64,000 bases of DNA from Flavobacterium faecale (lineage in GTDB: Bacteria > Bacteroidota > Bacteroidia > Flavobacteriales > Flavobacteriaceae), in assembly GCF_003076455.1 (NCBI RefSeq), contig NZ_CP020918.1:3880001-3944000 (forward strand), written 5' to 3'. Numbering within the stretch: position 1 is the first letter of the stretch; every line of letters starts with the position of its first letter. A model generated the notes under the pieces. The model was given only the letters and a program-made list of their open reading frames with translations. It was not told where the DNA came from and did not search any database. Below are positions 17,385 to 26,465 of this stretch, piece by piece. A program made the translations under genes and the position numbers.

Positions 17385-18860
17385 ATGAATACAAAAATAC
17401 ACAGAAACAAAGAGTTATCTATTGGCGAAGCGCTAATTCCAGTACTCGCTATAGTGATACTTTTAGGGTATAACGTTTATGTTTTTGGAGACGAAGCCCT
17501 CAGCGGCAGCAACCAGTTTGTATTATTACTAGGTGGTGCTGTAGCTGCAATTGTTGGTTTTTTCAATAAAGTTACCTTCGAAAAAATGATGGAAGAGGTA
17601 GCCAACAACATCAAATCAACAGTAGGTGCCATTTTGATTCTATTGATGGTTGGTGCACTAGCAGGAACATGGCTTGTGAGCGGTATTATTCCAACAATGA
17701 TTTATTACGGCCTCCAAATTCTAAGTCCGTCCATATTTTTGCCAGCTACACTTATTATTTGTTCCATAATCTCCATCGCCACAGGTAGTTCTTGGACCAC
17801 TAGCGCCACAGTAGGTATCGCGCTTATTGGCGTAGGAGGAGCACTTGGATTTGATTTGGGTATGGTTGCTGGAGCAGTAATTTCGGGTGCCTATTTTGGA
17901 GATAAATTATCCCCAATGTCCGACACTACAAATCTTGCACCAGCAATGGCAGGTACCGATTTGTTTACACACATACGTTACATGACCCTCACCACCATAC
18001 CTACATACGTAGTAACTTTAATCATTTTTATCGTCATGGGACTTTCAGTAGACGTAAAAGGAGATGTGAATATTGATACCCTTTTACAAGATATCGAAGG
18101 AACTTTCAATGTATCATTATGGCTGTTCGCAGTACCAATTATAGTGATTGGACTAATTATTAAAAAGACAGAACCCTTAATTGCCTTACTTGCAGGAACA
18201 CTTATGGCAGCTATTTTTGCTATAATTTTTCAACCACATATCATTAATGAGATTGCAGGAGTAAAAGAGATGACTTTTCAATCAGGATATAGAGGCGTTA
18301 TGAACGCTATTACCCGAGACGTTGTAATTCCTACCGAAAACAAAACCCTAGCAGACCTTTTCACCTCAGGCGGAATGCAAAAAATGCTTGGAACCGTTTG
18401 GTTAATCATCTGTGCGATGGTTTTTGGTGGTATCATGGATGCCATTGGTGCTTTGGCCCGCATTAGTCAATCTTTATTAAAAATGGCTAGCAGCACATTT
18501 GGTCTTTTTGCCTCAACAGTGGGTAGCTGTTTAGCAATCAACGTTACCGCTTCCGATCAATATTTATCGATAGTTGTCCCTGGAAAAATGTTTGCAAAAG
18601 CCTACGAGAAAAAAGGTTTGGCACCCGAAAATTTGAGTCGTACCCTAGAAGATGCAGGAACCGTAACCTCGGTATTAATCCCTTGGAACACTTGTGGAGC
18701 CTATCAATCGAGTACATTGGGCGTCGCAACAGTAGACTATTTACCCTACGCCGTTTTTAATATTTTGAGTCCAATAACAACCTTGATTTTTGCTGCCTTT
18801 CAAATAAAAATCAAAATGATTCTCAATCCCGAATTAAAAGAAGATACCGTTACCGTTTAA
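17385..18860 (+). CDS. nhaC: Na+/H+ antiporter NhaC family
   Basis: A 491-aa membrane protein with about 11-12 helices. Motifs typical of NhaC are 'SIISIATGSSWTTSATVGIALIGVG', 'GAVISGAYFGDKLSPMSDTTNLAPAMAGTDLFTHIRYM' and 'DAGTVTSVLIPWNTCGAYQSSTLGV'. It exchanges Na+ for H+ across the inner membrane for pH and sodium homeostasis. It lies 32 bp after nagZ, so it may be co-transcribed, and a strong terminator (18885-18924) ends the unit. Length and motifs are normal. Confidence 0.92.
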   Translation: MNTKIHRNKELSIGEALIPVLAIVILLGYNVYVFGDEALSGSNQFVLLLGGAVAAIVGFFNKVTFEKMMEEVANNIKSTVGAILILLMVGALAGTWLVSGIIPTMIYYGLQILSPSIFLPATLIICSIISIATGSSWTTSATVGIALIGVGGALGFDLGMVAGAVISGAYFGDKLSPMSDTTNLAPAMAGTDLFTHIRYMTLTTIPTYVVTLIIFIVMGLSVDVKGDVNIDTLLQDIEGTFNVSLWLFAVPIIVIGLIIKKTEPLIALLAGTLMAAIFAIIFQPHIINEIAGVKEMTFQSGYRGVMNAITRDVVIPTENKTLADLFTSGGMQKMLGTVWLIICAMVFGGIMDAIGALARISQSLLKMASSTFGLFASTVGSCLAINVTASDQYLSIVVPGKMFAKAYEKKGLAPENLSRTLEDAGTVTSVLIPWNTCGAYQSSTLGVATVDYLPYAVFNILSPITTLIFAAFQIKIKMILNPELKEDTVTV

Positions 18861-18884
18861 AAAATTGGCCGTGCCACCAGCACC

Positions 18885-18924
18885 AAAAAAGGGCTACTAT
18901 TGCAATCGCATAGTAGCCCTTTTT
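18885..18924 (+). terminator. Strong terminator after nhaC
   Basis: Arms AAAAAAGGGCTACTAT (18885-18900) and ATAGTAGCCCTTTTT (18910-18924) enclose a 9-nt loop and end in a T-run. It lies 24 bp past the nhaC stop. It closes the unit on the plus strand and can also act on the minus strand. Confidence 0.85.
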
Positions 18925-19317
18925 CGGTCCTGCTGTCGGGTGATCCATGCTACTTCGGTAGCTTATTCCTCCCCCTCACGCAAACCCCCACTCCATCCAT
19001 TACATTCTGTTTTTATTTGATTGTTCAGTTTATAAAATCTCAGAAAATTTGTTTGATTTAATTTTCCTTAATTATAAAAAAACACACCTATCAATTACCT
19101 AAAAAATCAACAACTATACTATTTTACAATCCATTACCTAAAAAAAGAAAGAATAAAACATACCAAACTTAAATCACACATCCTAATAATCAACAATATA
19201 GCTTCTACAATAATCAAATACTATTGATATATAAATTTTTATAATCGAATGTGATACCTACAACCTCTTGTTATAGATTACTTTTGCAATCAGAAAAACA
19301 AATTAAATAAATATATT
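18925..19317. other. Non-coding region between nhaC and the peroxiredoxin gene
   Basis: No gene is seen. The first 90 bp are GC-richer than the rest and include a tight hairpin GCTAC-TTCG-GTAGC (18949-18962) with a UUCG-type tetraloop. The remaining ~300 bp are extremely AT-rich and hold the promoter candidate near 19279. Confidence 0.55.
19279..19286 (+). promoter_or_regulatory. Bacteroidota -7 box before the peroxiredoxin gene
   Basis: TACTTTTG matches the Bacteroidota sigma-ABfr -7 consensus TAnnTTTG and lies 31 bp before the start codon. A clear -33 TTG at the usual spacing is not seen, so only the downstream element is supported. Confidence 0.45.
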
Positions 19318-19956
19318 ATGTCTTTAGTAGGAAAAAAATTCCCAAGTATTGCAGTTGACGCTATCTCAGAAATGGGCGATAATTTGAAAATTAACATTTT
19401 TGAAGAAGCTACCAAAAACAACAAAAAAGTAGTTTTGTTCTGGTACCCAAAAGATTTTACTTTTGTATGCCCAACAGAATTACACGCTTTTCAAGCTGCT
19501 TTGCCAGAATTTGAAAAAAGAAACACTATCGTAATTGGAGCATCATGCGACACTAACGAAGTTCACTTTGCATGGTTGAACACAGCAAAAAACAATGGTG
19601 GAATCGAAGGAGTAACTTACCCAATCCTTGCAGATACAAACCGTAACTTATCTTCTATCTTAGGAATTCTTGATATCGAATCTTCTGAGTACAACGAAGA
19701 AACAGATTCTTTAATCATCGAAGGATCAAACGTAACTTACAGAGCTACTTACTTAATTGACGAAACTGGAAAAATTTTCCACGAAAGTGTAAACGATATG
19801 CCATTAGGTCGTAACGTAAACGAGTACATCCGTATGATCGACGCATACACACACATACAAGAAAAAGGTGAAGTTTGTCCTGCTAACTGGGAAGCTGGTA
19901 AAGAAGCTATGTCTGCTGACAGACTTAGTACTGCAGCATACTTGAGTTCAAACTAA
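19318..19956 (+). CDS. Typical 2-Cys peroxiredoxin (AhpC/Prx1 type)
   Basis: A 212-aa cytosolic peroxidase that reduces H2O2 and organic peroxides. The peroxidatic Cys51 is in 'DFTFVCPTE' and the resolving Cys187 in 'GEVCPANW', as in AhpC/Prx1 enzymes. The C-terminal 'AAYLSS' tail follows. It lies upstream of a thioredoxin-like gene and Tpx, forming a peroxide-defence cluster. A Bacteroidota -7 element is 31 bp upstream and the leader is very AT-rich, consistent with strong expression. Confidence 0.93.
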   Translation: MSLVGKKFPSIAVDAISEMGDNLKINIFEEATKNNKKVVLFWYPKDFTFVCPTELHAFQAALPEFEKRNTIVIGASCDTNEVHFAWLNTAKNNGGIEGVTYPILADTNRNLSSILGILDIESSEYNEETDSLIIEGSNVTYRATYLIDETGKIFHESVNDMPLGRNVNEYIRMIDAYTHIQEKGEVCPANWEAGKEAMSADRLSTAAYLSSN

Positions 19957-20064
19957 TTAGTATAGAAGTCACTAAGATTCTAAGCTACTAAGTCAATACC
20001 ATTTAAAGCTTGAATCGAATATTCTAAAATACAACTTATAAATAATTAAGTAAAAAGATTCTTA

Positions 20065-20099
20065 GTTGCTAAGTAATATAATTAAAAAAACTTAGCAAC
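20065..20099. repeat. Inverted repeat in the prx-trx spacer
   Basis: GTTGCTAAG (20065-20073) pairs with CTTAGCAAC (20091-20099). The surrounding spacer is made of near-repeats of 'CTTAG', 'CTAAG' and 'GAAACTT'. There is no T-run, so it is more likely a stabilising or repeat-derived hairpin than a terminator. Confidence 0.45.
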
Positions 20100-20132
20100 T
20101 CTGAAACTTTGAAACTTAGAAACTCATAAAAT

Positions 20133-20441
20133 ATGTTAATCGAATTAAACGAAGATACCTTAGCAAACTTAGTAGCTGAGAATAACAAAGTAGTAGTACA
20201 ATATTCAGCTTCATGGTGTGGTAACTGCCGAATCATGAAACCAAAATTCAAAAAACTAGCAACAGAAAATGAAGCAGTAACTTTTGTAATCGTAGATGCT
20301 GAAAACTTTCCAGAATCAAGAAAATTGGCCAACGTAAGCAACTTGCCTACTTTTGCAACTTTTGTAGATGGAAAATTGGTAAACGAAACACAAACTAATA
20401 AACAAGAAGTTTTAATTGAATTGGTAAACGAAATTCTTTAA
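20133..20441 (+). CDS. Thioredoxin family protein with CGNC active site
   Basis: A 102-aa single-domain thioredoxin fold: 'VVVQYSASWCGNCRIMKPKFKKLA' with the redox pair Cys29-Gly-Asn-Cys32, the cis-Pro loop 'NLPTFATFVDG' and a normal helix at the end. Classical thioredoxin has CGPC; Asn in the third place changes the redox potential and partner choice. It lies between the 2-Cys peroxiredoxin and Tpx, so it plausibly recycles one or both. This partnership is inference. Confidence 0.88.
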   Translation: MLIELNEDTLANLVAENNKVVVQYSASWCGNCRIMKPKFKKLATENEAVTFVIVDAENFPESRKLANVSNLPTFATFVDGKLVNETQTNKQEVLIELVNEIL

Positions 20442-20583
20442 AAATTCAGGAACAAGGATTTTTAGATTTAGAATTTAACGCAAATCGTCTTCGATTATTA
20501 AAATCGTTTTAAAACTAAAATCAAAAATCGTTAATCTCAAATCGTTAATCCTAAATCAAACATTCCCAAATCCTAAATCAACT

Positions 20584-20841
20584 ATGAAACTACCAGTAAT
20601 AAAACACCTTACCCAATTTATTGAAGAAAATGACCAAGATTATATCATAGAAACAATTGAGGTATTGGAGGCAATGACCGTAATCAGTTCTTTAAAAGAT
20701 GAAGAATTGGATGTAATTGGTGAACTAATCTCTAATATGTATGGCGCCCTTGAAGTTCAAAAATTGATCAAAAGTGGTTCCAATCAGAAAGAAGCTTTAA
20801 ATACCTTCATGAAACGTGTTATGGGTTCTATCGATAAGTAA
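20584..20841 (+). CDS. DUF6952-like small protein
   Basis: An 85-aa all-helical acidic protein (MKLPVIKHLTQFIEENDQDY...) ending in 'EALNTFMKRVMGSIDK'. It matches the small DUF6952-type proteins that recur beside thioredoxin and peroxiredoxin genes in Flavobacteriia. It has no cysteine, so a direct redox role is unlikely. A good terminator follows at 20871. The family has no known role. Confidence 0.7.
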   Translation: MKLPVIKHLTQFIEENDQDYIIETIEVLEAMTVISSLKDEELDVIGELISNMYGALEVQKLIKSGSNQKEALNTFMKRVMGSIDK

Positions 20842-20870
20842 TTGATAGTTCTTAACGGTTTTCACAAAGA

Positions 20871-20902
20871 AACGCATACTAGTTTTAGATGCGTTTTTTT
20901 TG
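20871..20902 (+). terminator. Terminator after the DUF6952-like gene
   Basis: AACGCAT (20871-20877) pairs with ATGCGTT (20889-20895), followed by a run of eight T. It separates the prx-trx-DUF6952 unit from tpx. Confidence 0.8.
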
Positions 20903-20932
20903 TTTTAAATCCCAAGTCTTAAATAATTTTCA

Positions 20933-20940
20933 TACTTTTG
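20933..20940 (+). promoter_or_regulatory. Bacteroidota -7 box before tpx
   Basis: TACTTTTG fits the TAnnTTTG consensus and lies 22 bp before the tpx ATG, directly after a terminator. No convincing TTG at the -33 position is seen. Confidence 0.45.
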
Positions 20941-20962
20941 AACCTCAATAAAAATAAAAATT

Positions 20963-21460
20963 ATGGCGGCAATTACATTAAAAGGAAATGCAATAAACAC
21001 AAATGGTGAATTACCAGCTGTGGGTTCAAAATTAGCAGATTTTAAATTGGTTCAATCAGATCTTTCTGTAGCAACATTGAGCAATTTTACTGGAAAAAAA
21101 TTGGTTTTAAACATCTTTCCTAGTGTAGATACAGGTACATGTGCTGCATCTGTTAGAAAATTTAACGAAAAAGCAGCCGCTTTAGACAATACTACTGTTT
21201 TGTGTATCTCTAGAGATTTACCATTTGCTCAACAACGTTTTTGTGGTGCTGAAGGAATTTCAAATGTAGTTAACCTATCTGATTTTGTAGATGGTAGCTT
21301 TGGAACTTCAAATGGATTACAAATCGTAGACGGACCATTAGCTGGTTTACTATCAAGAGTAATTATTGTTGCCGATGTTGATGGAACAATCCTTTATACT
21401 GAACAAGTTGGCGATATCGTTGACGAACCTAATTATGAAGCTGCATTAGCAGTACTTTAA
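20963..21460 (+). CDS. tpx: Thiol peroxidase Tpx
   Basis: A 165-aa atypical 2-Cys peroxiredoxin. The peroxidatic Cys60 sits in 'FPSVDTGTCAASVRKFN' and the resolving Cys94 in 'SRDLPFAQQRFC', the same spacing as E. coli Tpx (61/95). It reduces lipid hydroperoxides using thioredoxin. It is preceded by its own terminator-promoter boundary and followed 10 bp later by dgkA. All family motifs are intact. Confidence 0.95.
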   Translation: MAAITLKGNAINTNGELPAVGSKLADFKLVQSDLSVATLSNFTGKKLVLNIFPSVDTGTCAASVRKFNEKAAALDNTTVLCISRDLPFAQQRFCGAEGISNVVNLSDFVDGSFGTSNGLQIVDGPLAGLLSRVIIVADVDGTILYTEQVGDIVDEPNYEAALAVL

Positions 21461-21470
21461 TCTCATTTTA

Positions 21471-21845
21471 ATGGAGTTTCAAAAAGACAATTCATTTGTT
21501 ACCGGAAGATTAAAAAGTGTGACTTATGCAGTCAAAGGTGCTATAAAATTAATCACCACAGAACACAGTGTGATGGTTCAATTTTCAATAGGACTAGTTT
21601 TGACAATTGCAGGTTTTTATTTTGGCATCACCTCCACGCAATGGCTTTTTCAAACACTAGCAATAGGATTAGTTCTAAGTATTGAAGGACTAAATACGGC
21701 AGTAGAGAAAATTGCCGATTTTATTCATCCTGATTATCATGAACGCATAGGTTTTATAAAAGACATAGCTGCTGGATCTGTATTTTTTGCAGCAGTCACC
21801 GCAGTAATTATCGGTTTAATCATATATCTACCCCTTTTTCTATAG
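21471..21845 (+). CDS. dgkA: Diacylglycerol kinase family protein (undecaprenol kinase-like)
   Basis: A 124-aa membrane protein with three helices. 'RLKSVTYAVKGAIKLITTEHSVMVQ' and 'IEGLNTAVEKIADFIHPDYHERIGFIKDIAAGSVFFAA' are the DgkA signature, with the catalytic Glu in E-x-LNTAVE and the Lys-Asp-Ala-Gly nucleotide-binding turn. In Gram-negative bacteria it phosphorylates diacylglycerol; in many others, undecaprenol. It is 10 bp from tpx and 18 bp from ftsK, so co-transcription is likely. Confidence 0.92.
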   Translation: MEFQKDNSFVTGRLKSVTYAVKGAIKLITTEHSVMVQFSIGLVLTIAGFYFGITSTQWLFQTLAIGLVLSIEGLNTAVEKIADFIHPDYHERIGFIKDIAAGSVFFAAVTAVIIGLIIYLPLFL

Positions 21846-21863
21846 GCAATAGAACAACCCATA

Positions 21864-24305
21864 ATGGCAAAATCAAGAAAAGAAACTTTAGACAAGAAAA
21901 ACGCTTCAGACCCTAAAGAGACAACACAATGGAAATTAACTAGACAGCACAAATTTGTTTTGGGCTGTCTTTTTCTGTTATTCTCAATCGCTTTATTACT
22001 AGCATTTATTTCCTTCTACATTTATGGTCAGGAAGATCAAAGTGCAGTAAACGAACTCGCTGATCGCTCTGAAAATGTGCAGAATTGGTTGGGTAAATTT
22101 GGTGCTTTCCTATCCAATTTAATCGTGTACAATGGTTTTGGACTTGCATCCTTTATCTTCGTACGGTTGTTTATGCTTACAGGTGCCTATTTAGTATTAG
22201 GTATTAAAGTGAGTAAGTTAAAAAACACTTGGTTTTGGGACCTATTTGCATTAATAGTTCTTTCGGTCTTATTTAGTTTTGCTGCCACTTCATTGCCAGA
22301 ATTAGGTGGTGTTGTTGGTTATGAATTAAACTTATTTTTACAAGATTACATTGGAAAAACAGGAACTTTATTGACCTTGATTTTCGGGTTGATTGTATAC
22401 CTTATTTTCAAATTAAAAATTTCTCCAGAGAAGATTCAAACCTTTTTCGAAAAAACAAAATCAGACCTAAAAAACAATTTAGCAGAAGCTGAAGCGGCCA
22501 AGAATAGCGAAGCCTACAATCTTGAGGAGTTTGCGGTTCCTGATGAAGATCTAAAAGAAGAAGAAATGGTACTTACAACCAAGCCTTCGCAATTTGAAAT
22601 TAAAAAAGAAACGCTAAAACCTACCATTCAGCATTCTTCTGAAATTAAACTAGAAAAAGATACGCCTCCACCCTATGAGAAGAAAGCAGTCGTAGAACCC
22701 GTAGCCGCTGCAGCAGATTCATTTGTAATCGAATCAGCCCCAGAGGAAGATCTTATTGTCGAAAATCTAGCCTCAAAATTGGTGTCTGATTTCGGTCAGT
22801 TTGATCCTACCCTAGATTTATCAAATTATAAATTCCCAACCATTGACTTATTAAAAGAATATTCAACGGGCGGAATCACAATCAATCAAGAAGAACTAGA
22901 AGAAAATAAAAATAGAATTGTGGATACGCTCCGCAATTACAAGATCGAAATTGCACAAATCAAAGCCACCGTAGGACCATCGGTAACCTTATACGAAATT
23001 GTTCCAGAGGCAGGTATCCGTATTTCGAAAATTAAAAGTCTTGAAGATGATATCGCTTTATCACTTTCTGCACTTGGTATTAGGATTATCGCACCAATTC
23101 CTGGAAAAGGAACTATTGGTATTGAGGTTCCAAATAAAACGCCAACCATGGTCTCTATGAAATCTGTGATTGGATCGGCTAAATTTCAAGAAGCCGAAAT
23201 GGAATTACCAATTGCTTTAGGTAAAACAATTTCTAACGAAACCTTTGTTGTCGATCTAGCAAAAATGCCTCACTTATTGATGGCAGGTGCTACAGGACAA
23301 GGAAAATCGGTGGGATTGAATGCTGTATTGACCTCATTATTGTACAAAAAACATCCTGCAGAGGTAAAATTTGTCTTGGTCGATCCTAAAAAAGTGGAAT
23401 TAACTCTTTTCAATAAAATCGAAAGACATTACTTAGCAATGCTTCCGGACTCTGAAGATGCCATCATCACAGACAACACTAAAGTAGTAAATACACTGAA
23501 TTCTCTTTGTGTCGAAATGGACAACCGTTACTCTTTATTAAAAGATGCAATGGTTCGAAATATAAAAGAATACAATGATAAATTTAAAGCAAGAAAATTA
23601 AATCCTGAAAACGGCCATCGCTTTTTACCGTATATCATTCTCGTTGTCGATGAGTTCGCCGATTTGATTATGACAGCTGGAAAAGAAGTTGAAATTCCGA
23701 TTGCTCGTCTAGCACAATTAGCACGTGCCATTGGTATCCACTTGATTATTGCAACGCAGCGTCCGTCGGTGAATGTAATTACCGGTTTGATCAAAGCCAA
23801 CTTCCCCGCACGTATTGCTTTTAGAGTTACCTCAAAAATTGACTCACGAACTATTTTGGATGCACAAGGAGCAGATCAATTAATAGGACGAGGAGATTTA
23901 TTATACACCAACGGAAATGATGTTGTACGTGTACAATGTGCGTTTATAGACACCCCCGAAGTCGAAAAAATCACTGATTTCATTGGTTCGCAAAAGGCAT
24001 ACGCAACCGCTTATTTGCTCCCAGAATTTGTAGGAGAAGAAACTGGCATCAATCTTGATATGGATATCTCCGAAAGAGATACTCTGTTTAGAGATGCAGC
24101 CGAAGTAATTGTTACAGCGCAACAAGGTTCGGCTTCCTTGTTACAGAGAAAACTTAAATTAGGATATAACCGCGCCGGTCGTTTAATAGACCAACTGGAA
24201 GCAGCGGGAATTGTTGGCCCTTTTGAAGGCAGCAAGGCTCGAGCGGTACATATCCAAGATTTAACCTCTCTTGAGCACTTTTTAAACAATGAAAAAAACA
24301 GTTAA
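21864..24305 (+). CDS. ftsK: DNA translocase FtsK/SpoIIIE
   Basis: An 813-aa protein: four N-terminal transmembrane helices (about 33-180), a charged, Pro-poor linker (200-320), then the RecA-like motor. The Walker A is 'GATGQGKSVGLN', the Walker B strand 'YIILVVDEFADLIM', and 'QRPSVNVITGLIKANFPARIAFRV' follows. The C-terminal gamma winged-helix begins near 'GSASLLQRKLKLGYNRAGRLIDQLE' and reads KOPS-like sites. It pumps the chromosome through the septum and activates XerCD at dif. The stop overlaps the annotated frame of the LolA gene, indicating tight packing. Confidence 0.96.
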   Translation: MAKSRKETLDKKNASDPKETTQWKLTRQHKFVLGCLFLLFSIALLLAFISFYIYGQEDQSAVNELADRSENVQNWLGKFGAFLSNLIVYNGFGLASFIFVRLFMLTGAYLVLGIKVSKLKNTWFWDLFALIVLSVLFSFAATSLPELGGVVGYELNLFLQDYIGKTGTLLTLIFGLIVYLIFKLKISPEKIQTFFEKTKSDLKNNLAEAEAAKNSEAYNLEEFAVPDEDLKEEEMVLTTKPSQFEIKKETLKPTIQHSSEIKLEKDTPPPYEKKAVVEPVAAAADSFVIESAPEEDLIVENLASKLVSDFGQFDPTLDLSNYKFPTIDLLKEYSTGGITINQEELEENKNRIVDTLRNYKIEIAQIKATVGPSVTLYEIVPEAGIRISKIKSLEDDIALSLSALGIRIIAPIPGKGTIGIEVPNKTPTMVSMKSVIGSAKFQEAEMELPIALGKTISNETFVVDLAKMPHLLMAGATGQGKSVGLNAVLTSLLYKKHPAEVKFVLVDPKKVELTLFNKIERHYLAMLPDSEDAIITDNTKVVNTLNSLCVEMDNRYSLLKDAMVRNIKEYNDKFKARKLNPENGHRFLPYIILVVDEFADLIMTAGKEVEIPIARLAQLARAIGIHLIIATQRPSVNVITGLIKANFPARIAFRVTSKIDSRTILDAQGADQLIGRGDLLYTNGNDVVRVQCAFIDTPEVEKITDFIGSQKAYATAYLLPEFVGEETGINLDMDISERDTLFRDAAEVIVTAQQGSASLLQRKLKLGYNRAGRLIDQLEAAGIVGPFEGSKARAVHIQDLTSLEHFLNNEKNS

Positions 24306-24354
24306 AACCATGCAAATCAAGATTAAAAACCTACAAAAAAACACAAGTCCAACA

Positions 24355-24999
24355 ATGTCAAAAAGAATTATTCCTATATTATTTACACTTTTTTTAAGCT
24401 TCAGTAGTCAAGCACAAGATGCCAAGGCTAAAGCTTTATTAAATGACGTTACTGCTAAGGTTAAAAGTTATTCGAATATCACTATCGATTTTCGATACAG
24501 CCTAAACAACGCGAAAGAAAACATAAATCAAGATAGCAAAGGAAACGTAACAATGAAAGGCAATCAATATGTATTGAATTTCATGGGTATCACAAAGATT
24601 TTTGACGGAAAGAAAACGTACACTATTGTCCCAGAAGATGAAGAGGTTACAATTTCCAACTTTAACGAAAAGGACGATAGTGCCATTACTCCTTCAAAAA
24701 TGTTAACTTTCTTCAACAGCGGATACAAATACTCAATGAATATCCTTCAAGACGTACGAGGAAGAAAAATTCAGTACATCAAATTGGTACCTACAAATTC
24801 ACGTGATCAACGTAAAGAAATCATGTTGGGAATTGATGTAAAAACAAAACACATTTATAACCTCATCGAAATTGGAAAAAATGGAACAAAAACAACATTA
24901 ACCGTTAATTCTTTTAAAACCAATCAGCCTTTATCAAAAAATCAATTTACCTTTGCACAAAGTAAATACCCAAATTACTACATCAACAAATTAGATTAA
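24355..24999 (+). CDS. lolA: Outer-membrane lipoprotein carrier LolA-like protein
   Basis: The ATG at 24355 gives a clean signal peptide (MSKRIIPILFTLFLSFSSQAQ) and about 214 aa, so it is preferred to the longer frame from 24289 that overlaps ftsK. The mature protein shows the LolA pattern of alternating beta strands: 'YSNITIDFRYSLNN', 'GNVTMKGNQYVLNFMGITKIFDGKKTYTIVPEDEEVTI', 'RKEIMLGIDVKTKHIYNLIE'. It would shuttle lipoproteins across the periplasm. It is followed 9 bp later by an LptF/G permease, placing two envelope-transport genes together. Confidence 0.85.
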   Translation: MSKRIIPILFTLFLSFSSQAQDAKAKALLNDVTAKVKSYSNITIDFRYSLNNAKENINQDSKGNVTMKGNQYVLNFMGITKIFDGKKTYTIVPEDEEVTISNFNEKDDSAITPSKMLTFFNSGYKYSMNILQDVRGRKIQYIKLVPTNSRDQRKEIMLGIDVKTKHIYNLIEIGKNGTKTTLTVNSFKTNQPLSKNQFTFAQSKYPNYYINKLD

Positions 25000-25008
25000 A
25001 CCAGGTTA

Positions 25009-26457
25009 GTGAAGATACTTGATAGATATTTATTAAAAACATTTTTGGTTACGTTTACCACGGTATTTGTAATCTTATTTTTCATATTCATCCTGCAAAC
25101 CATTTGGCTATTTATTGCCGAGTTAGCAGGTAAAGATTTAGATGCCGGAATGGTACTTAAATTTATTACTTTTTCAATGCCTAGAATTGTACCCTTGGTA
25201 CTACCCCTGTCGATTTTATTAGCATCGATCATGACTTTTGGTAATCTTGCTGAAAATTATGAATTCGCAGCCATGAAATCAGCAGGGATTTCTTTGCAAA
25301 GAGCCATTTTTCCTTTATCCATATCCATTGCCTTATTAAGCATTGTTGCATTTCTATTTGCCAATAATGTGATTCCGTATGCCGAATATAAATTCATCAA
25401 TTTTCGAAAAAACATTGCGCAAGTACAACCTGCCCTTGCCATTACCGAAGGACAATTTAGCGATGTTGGACTGTATAATATTAAGGTAAACAAAAAATCT
25501 GGCGAAAACGGTAACGTATTAACAGGAATCACAATTCACAAAAAATCGACTACGGGTGATGGTAGTAAAACAGTAATCAAAGCCAAAGATGGTGAATTGA
25601 TCAGTAGCGAAAAATCAAGTATCTTGAAGCTCGAATTGAACAATGGTAATTACTACGAGGACGTTACACCGAAGAAGTATGAAGATCGCGAAAAATTACC
25701 TTTCGCAAAAAGTTCTTTCAAAAAATACACCATCAACATTGATCTATCCGAATTAAACAAAGTAGACGTAGACGAAGAGAATATTTCGAACACGAATACC
25801 ATGCTTAATGTCAATGAGTTAAATTACACCTTGGATTCTTTGCATAAAAGTTTTAAGAATGAGGTCATTTCGTTTTCGGAAAATATAAATATTCAAACCG
25901 GTTTCACCTCTTTCGTCAACGATCAAACACATAAGAAAGATACCATCAAGAAATTGAAAACGATTCCTAAAGACCTATTATCCATCTTTACAAAAAAGGA
26001 ACAACAAGCAATACTAACCAATACTCTGAGTAATTTGGTTAGTACAGGTTACAATATAGACGCTACACAAGTCAACCTAGCGACCAAACAAAAAACAATC
26101 AACACACATTACTTAGCGCTTTATGACAAATTTGTCATTGCTTATGCTTGCTTTTTGATGTTTTTCATAGGAGCACCACTAGGCGCTATTATTCGAAAAG
26201 GAGGACTTGGATTACCAATCGTTTTTGCGGTATTCATCTTTATCACTTTCCATTTCATCAATACGTTTGGAAAAAGAATTTCGCAAGAAGATGGTCTTAC
26301 CCCTTTTCTAGGTGCATGGATGTCCTCTATTGTATTGACACCACTAGCATTACTGCTCACTTATAGAGCAACAAATGACATTGGATTGATCAACTTGGAT
26401 GTGATCTTTAGCCCAATCCAAAAATTATTTAAAAAATTAATAAAAAAACAAAAATAA
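25009..26457 (+). CDS. LptF/LptG family permease
   Basis: It starts with GTG (25009), 9 bp after the lolA stop. The 482-aa protein has the family layout: TM1 'FLVTFTTVFVILFFIFILQTIWLF', TM2-3 'FITFSMPRIVPLVLPLSILLASIMTFGNLAENYE', a coupling helix 'AAMKSAGISLQRAI', a large periplasmic beta-jellyroll (about 130-350) and three C-terminal helices. LptF/G drive lipopolysaccharide extraction from the inner membrane with LptB. One protein alone cannot be assigned to F or G. Confidence 0.92.
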   Translation: MKILDRYLLKTFLVTFTTVFVILFFIFILQTIWLFIAELAGKDLDAGMVLKFITFSMPRIVPLVLPLSILLASIMTFGNLAENYEFAAMKSAGISLQRAIFPLSISIALLSIVAFLFANNVIPYAEYKFINFRKNIAQVQPALAITEGQFSDVGLYNIKVNKKSGENGNVLTGITIHKKSTTGDGSKTVIKAKDGELISSEKSSILKLELNNGNYYEDVTPKKYEDREKLPFAKSSFKKYTINIDLSELNKVDVDEENISNTNTMLNVNELNYTLDSLHKSFKNEVISFSENINIQTGFTSFVNDQTHKKDTIKKLKTIPKDLLSIFTKKEQQAILTNTLSNLVSTGYNIDATQVNLATKQKTINTHYLALYDKFVIAYACFLMFFIGAPLGAIIRKGGLGLPIVFAVFIFITFHFINTFGKRISQEDGLTPFLGAWMSSIVLTPLALLLTYRATNDIGLINLDVIFSPIQKLFKKLIKKQK

Positions 26458-26465
26458 ACGCCACT

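Noticed and set aside
24289..24354. LolA start at 24289 overlapping ftsK
   Set aside because: It would bury the signal peptide behind 22 basic residues; the ATG at 24355 gives a standard exported protein.
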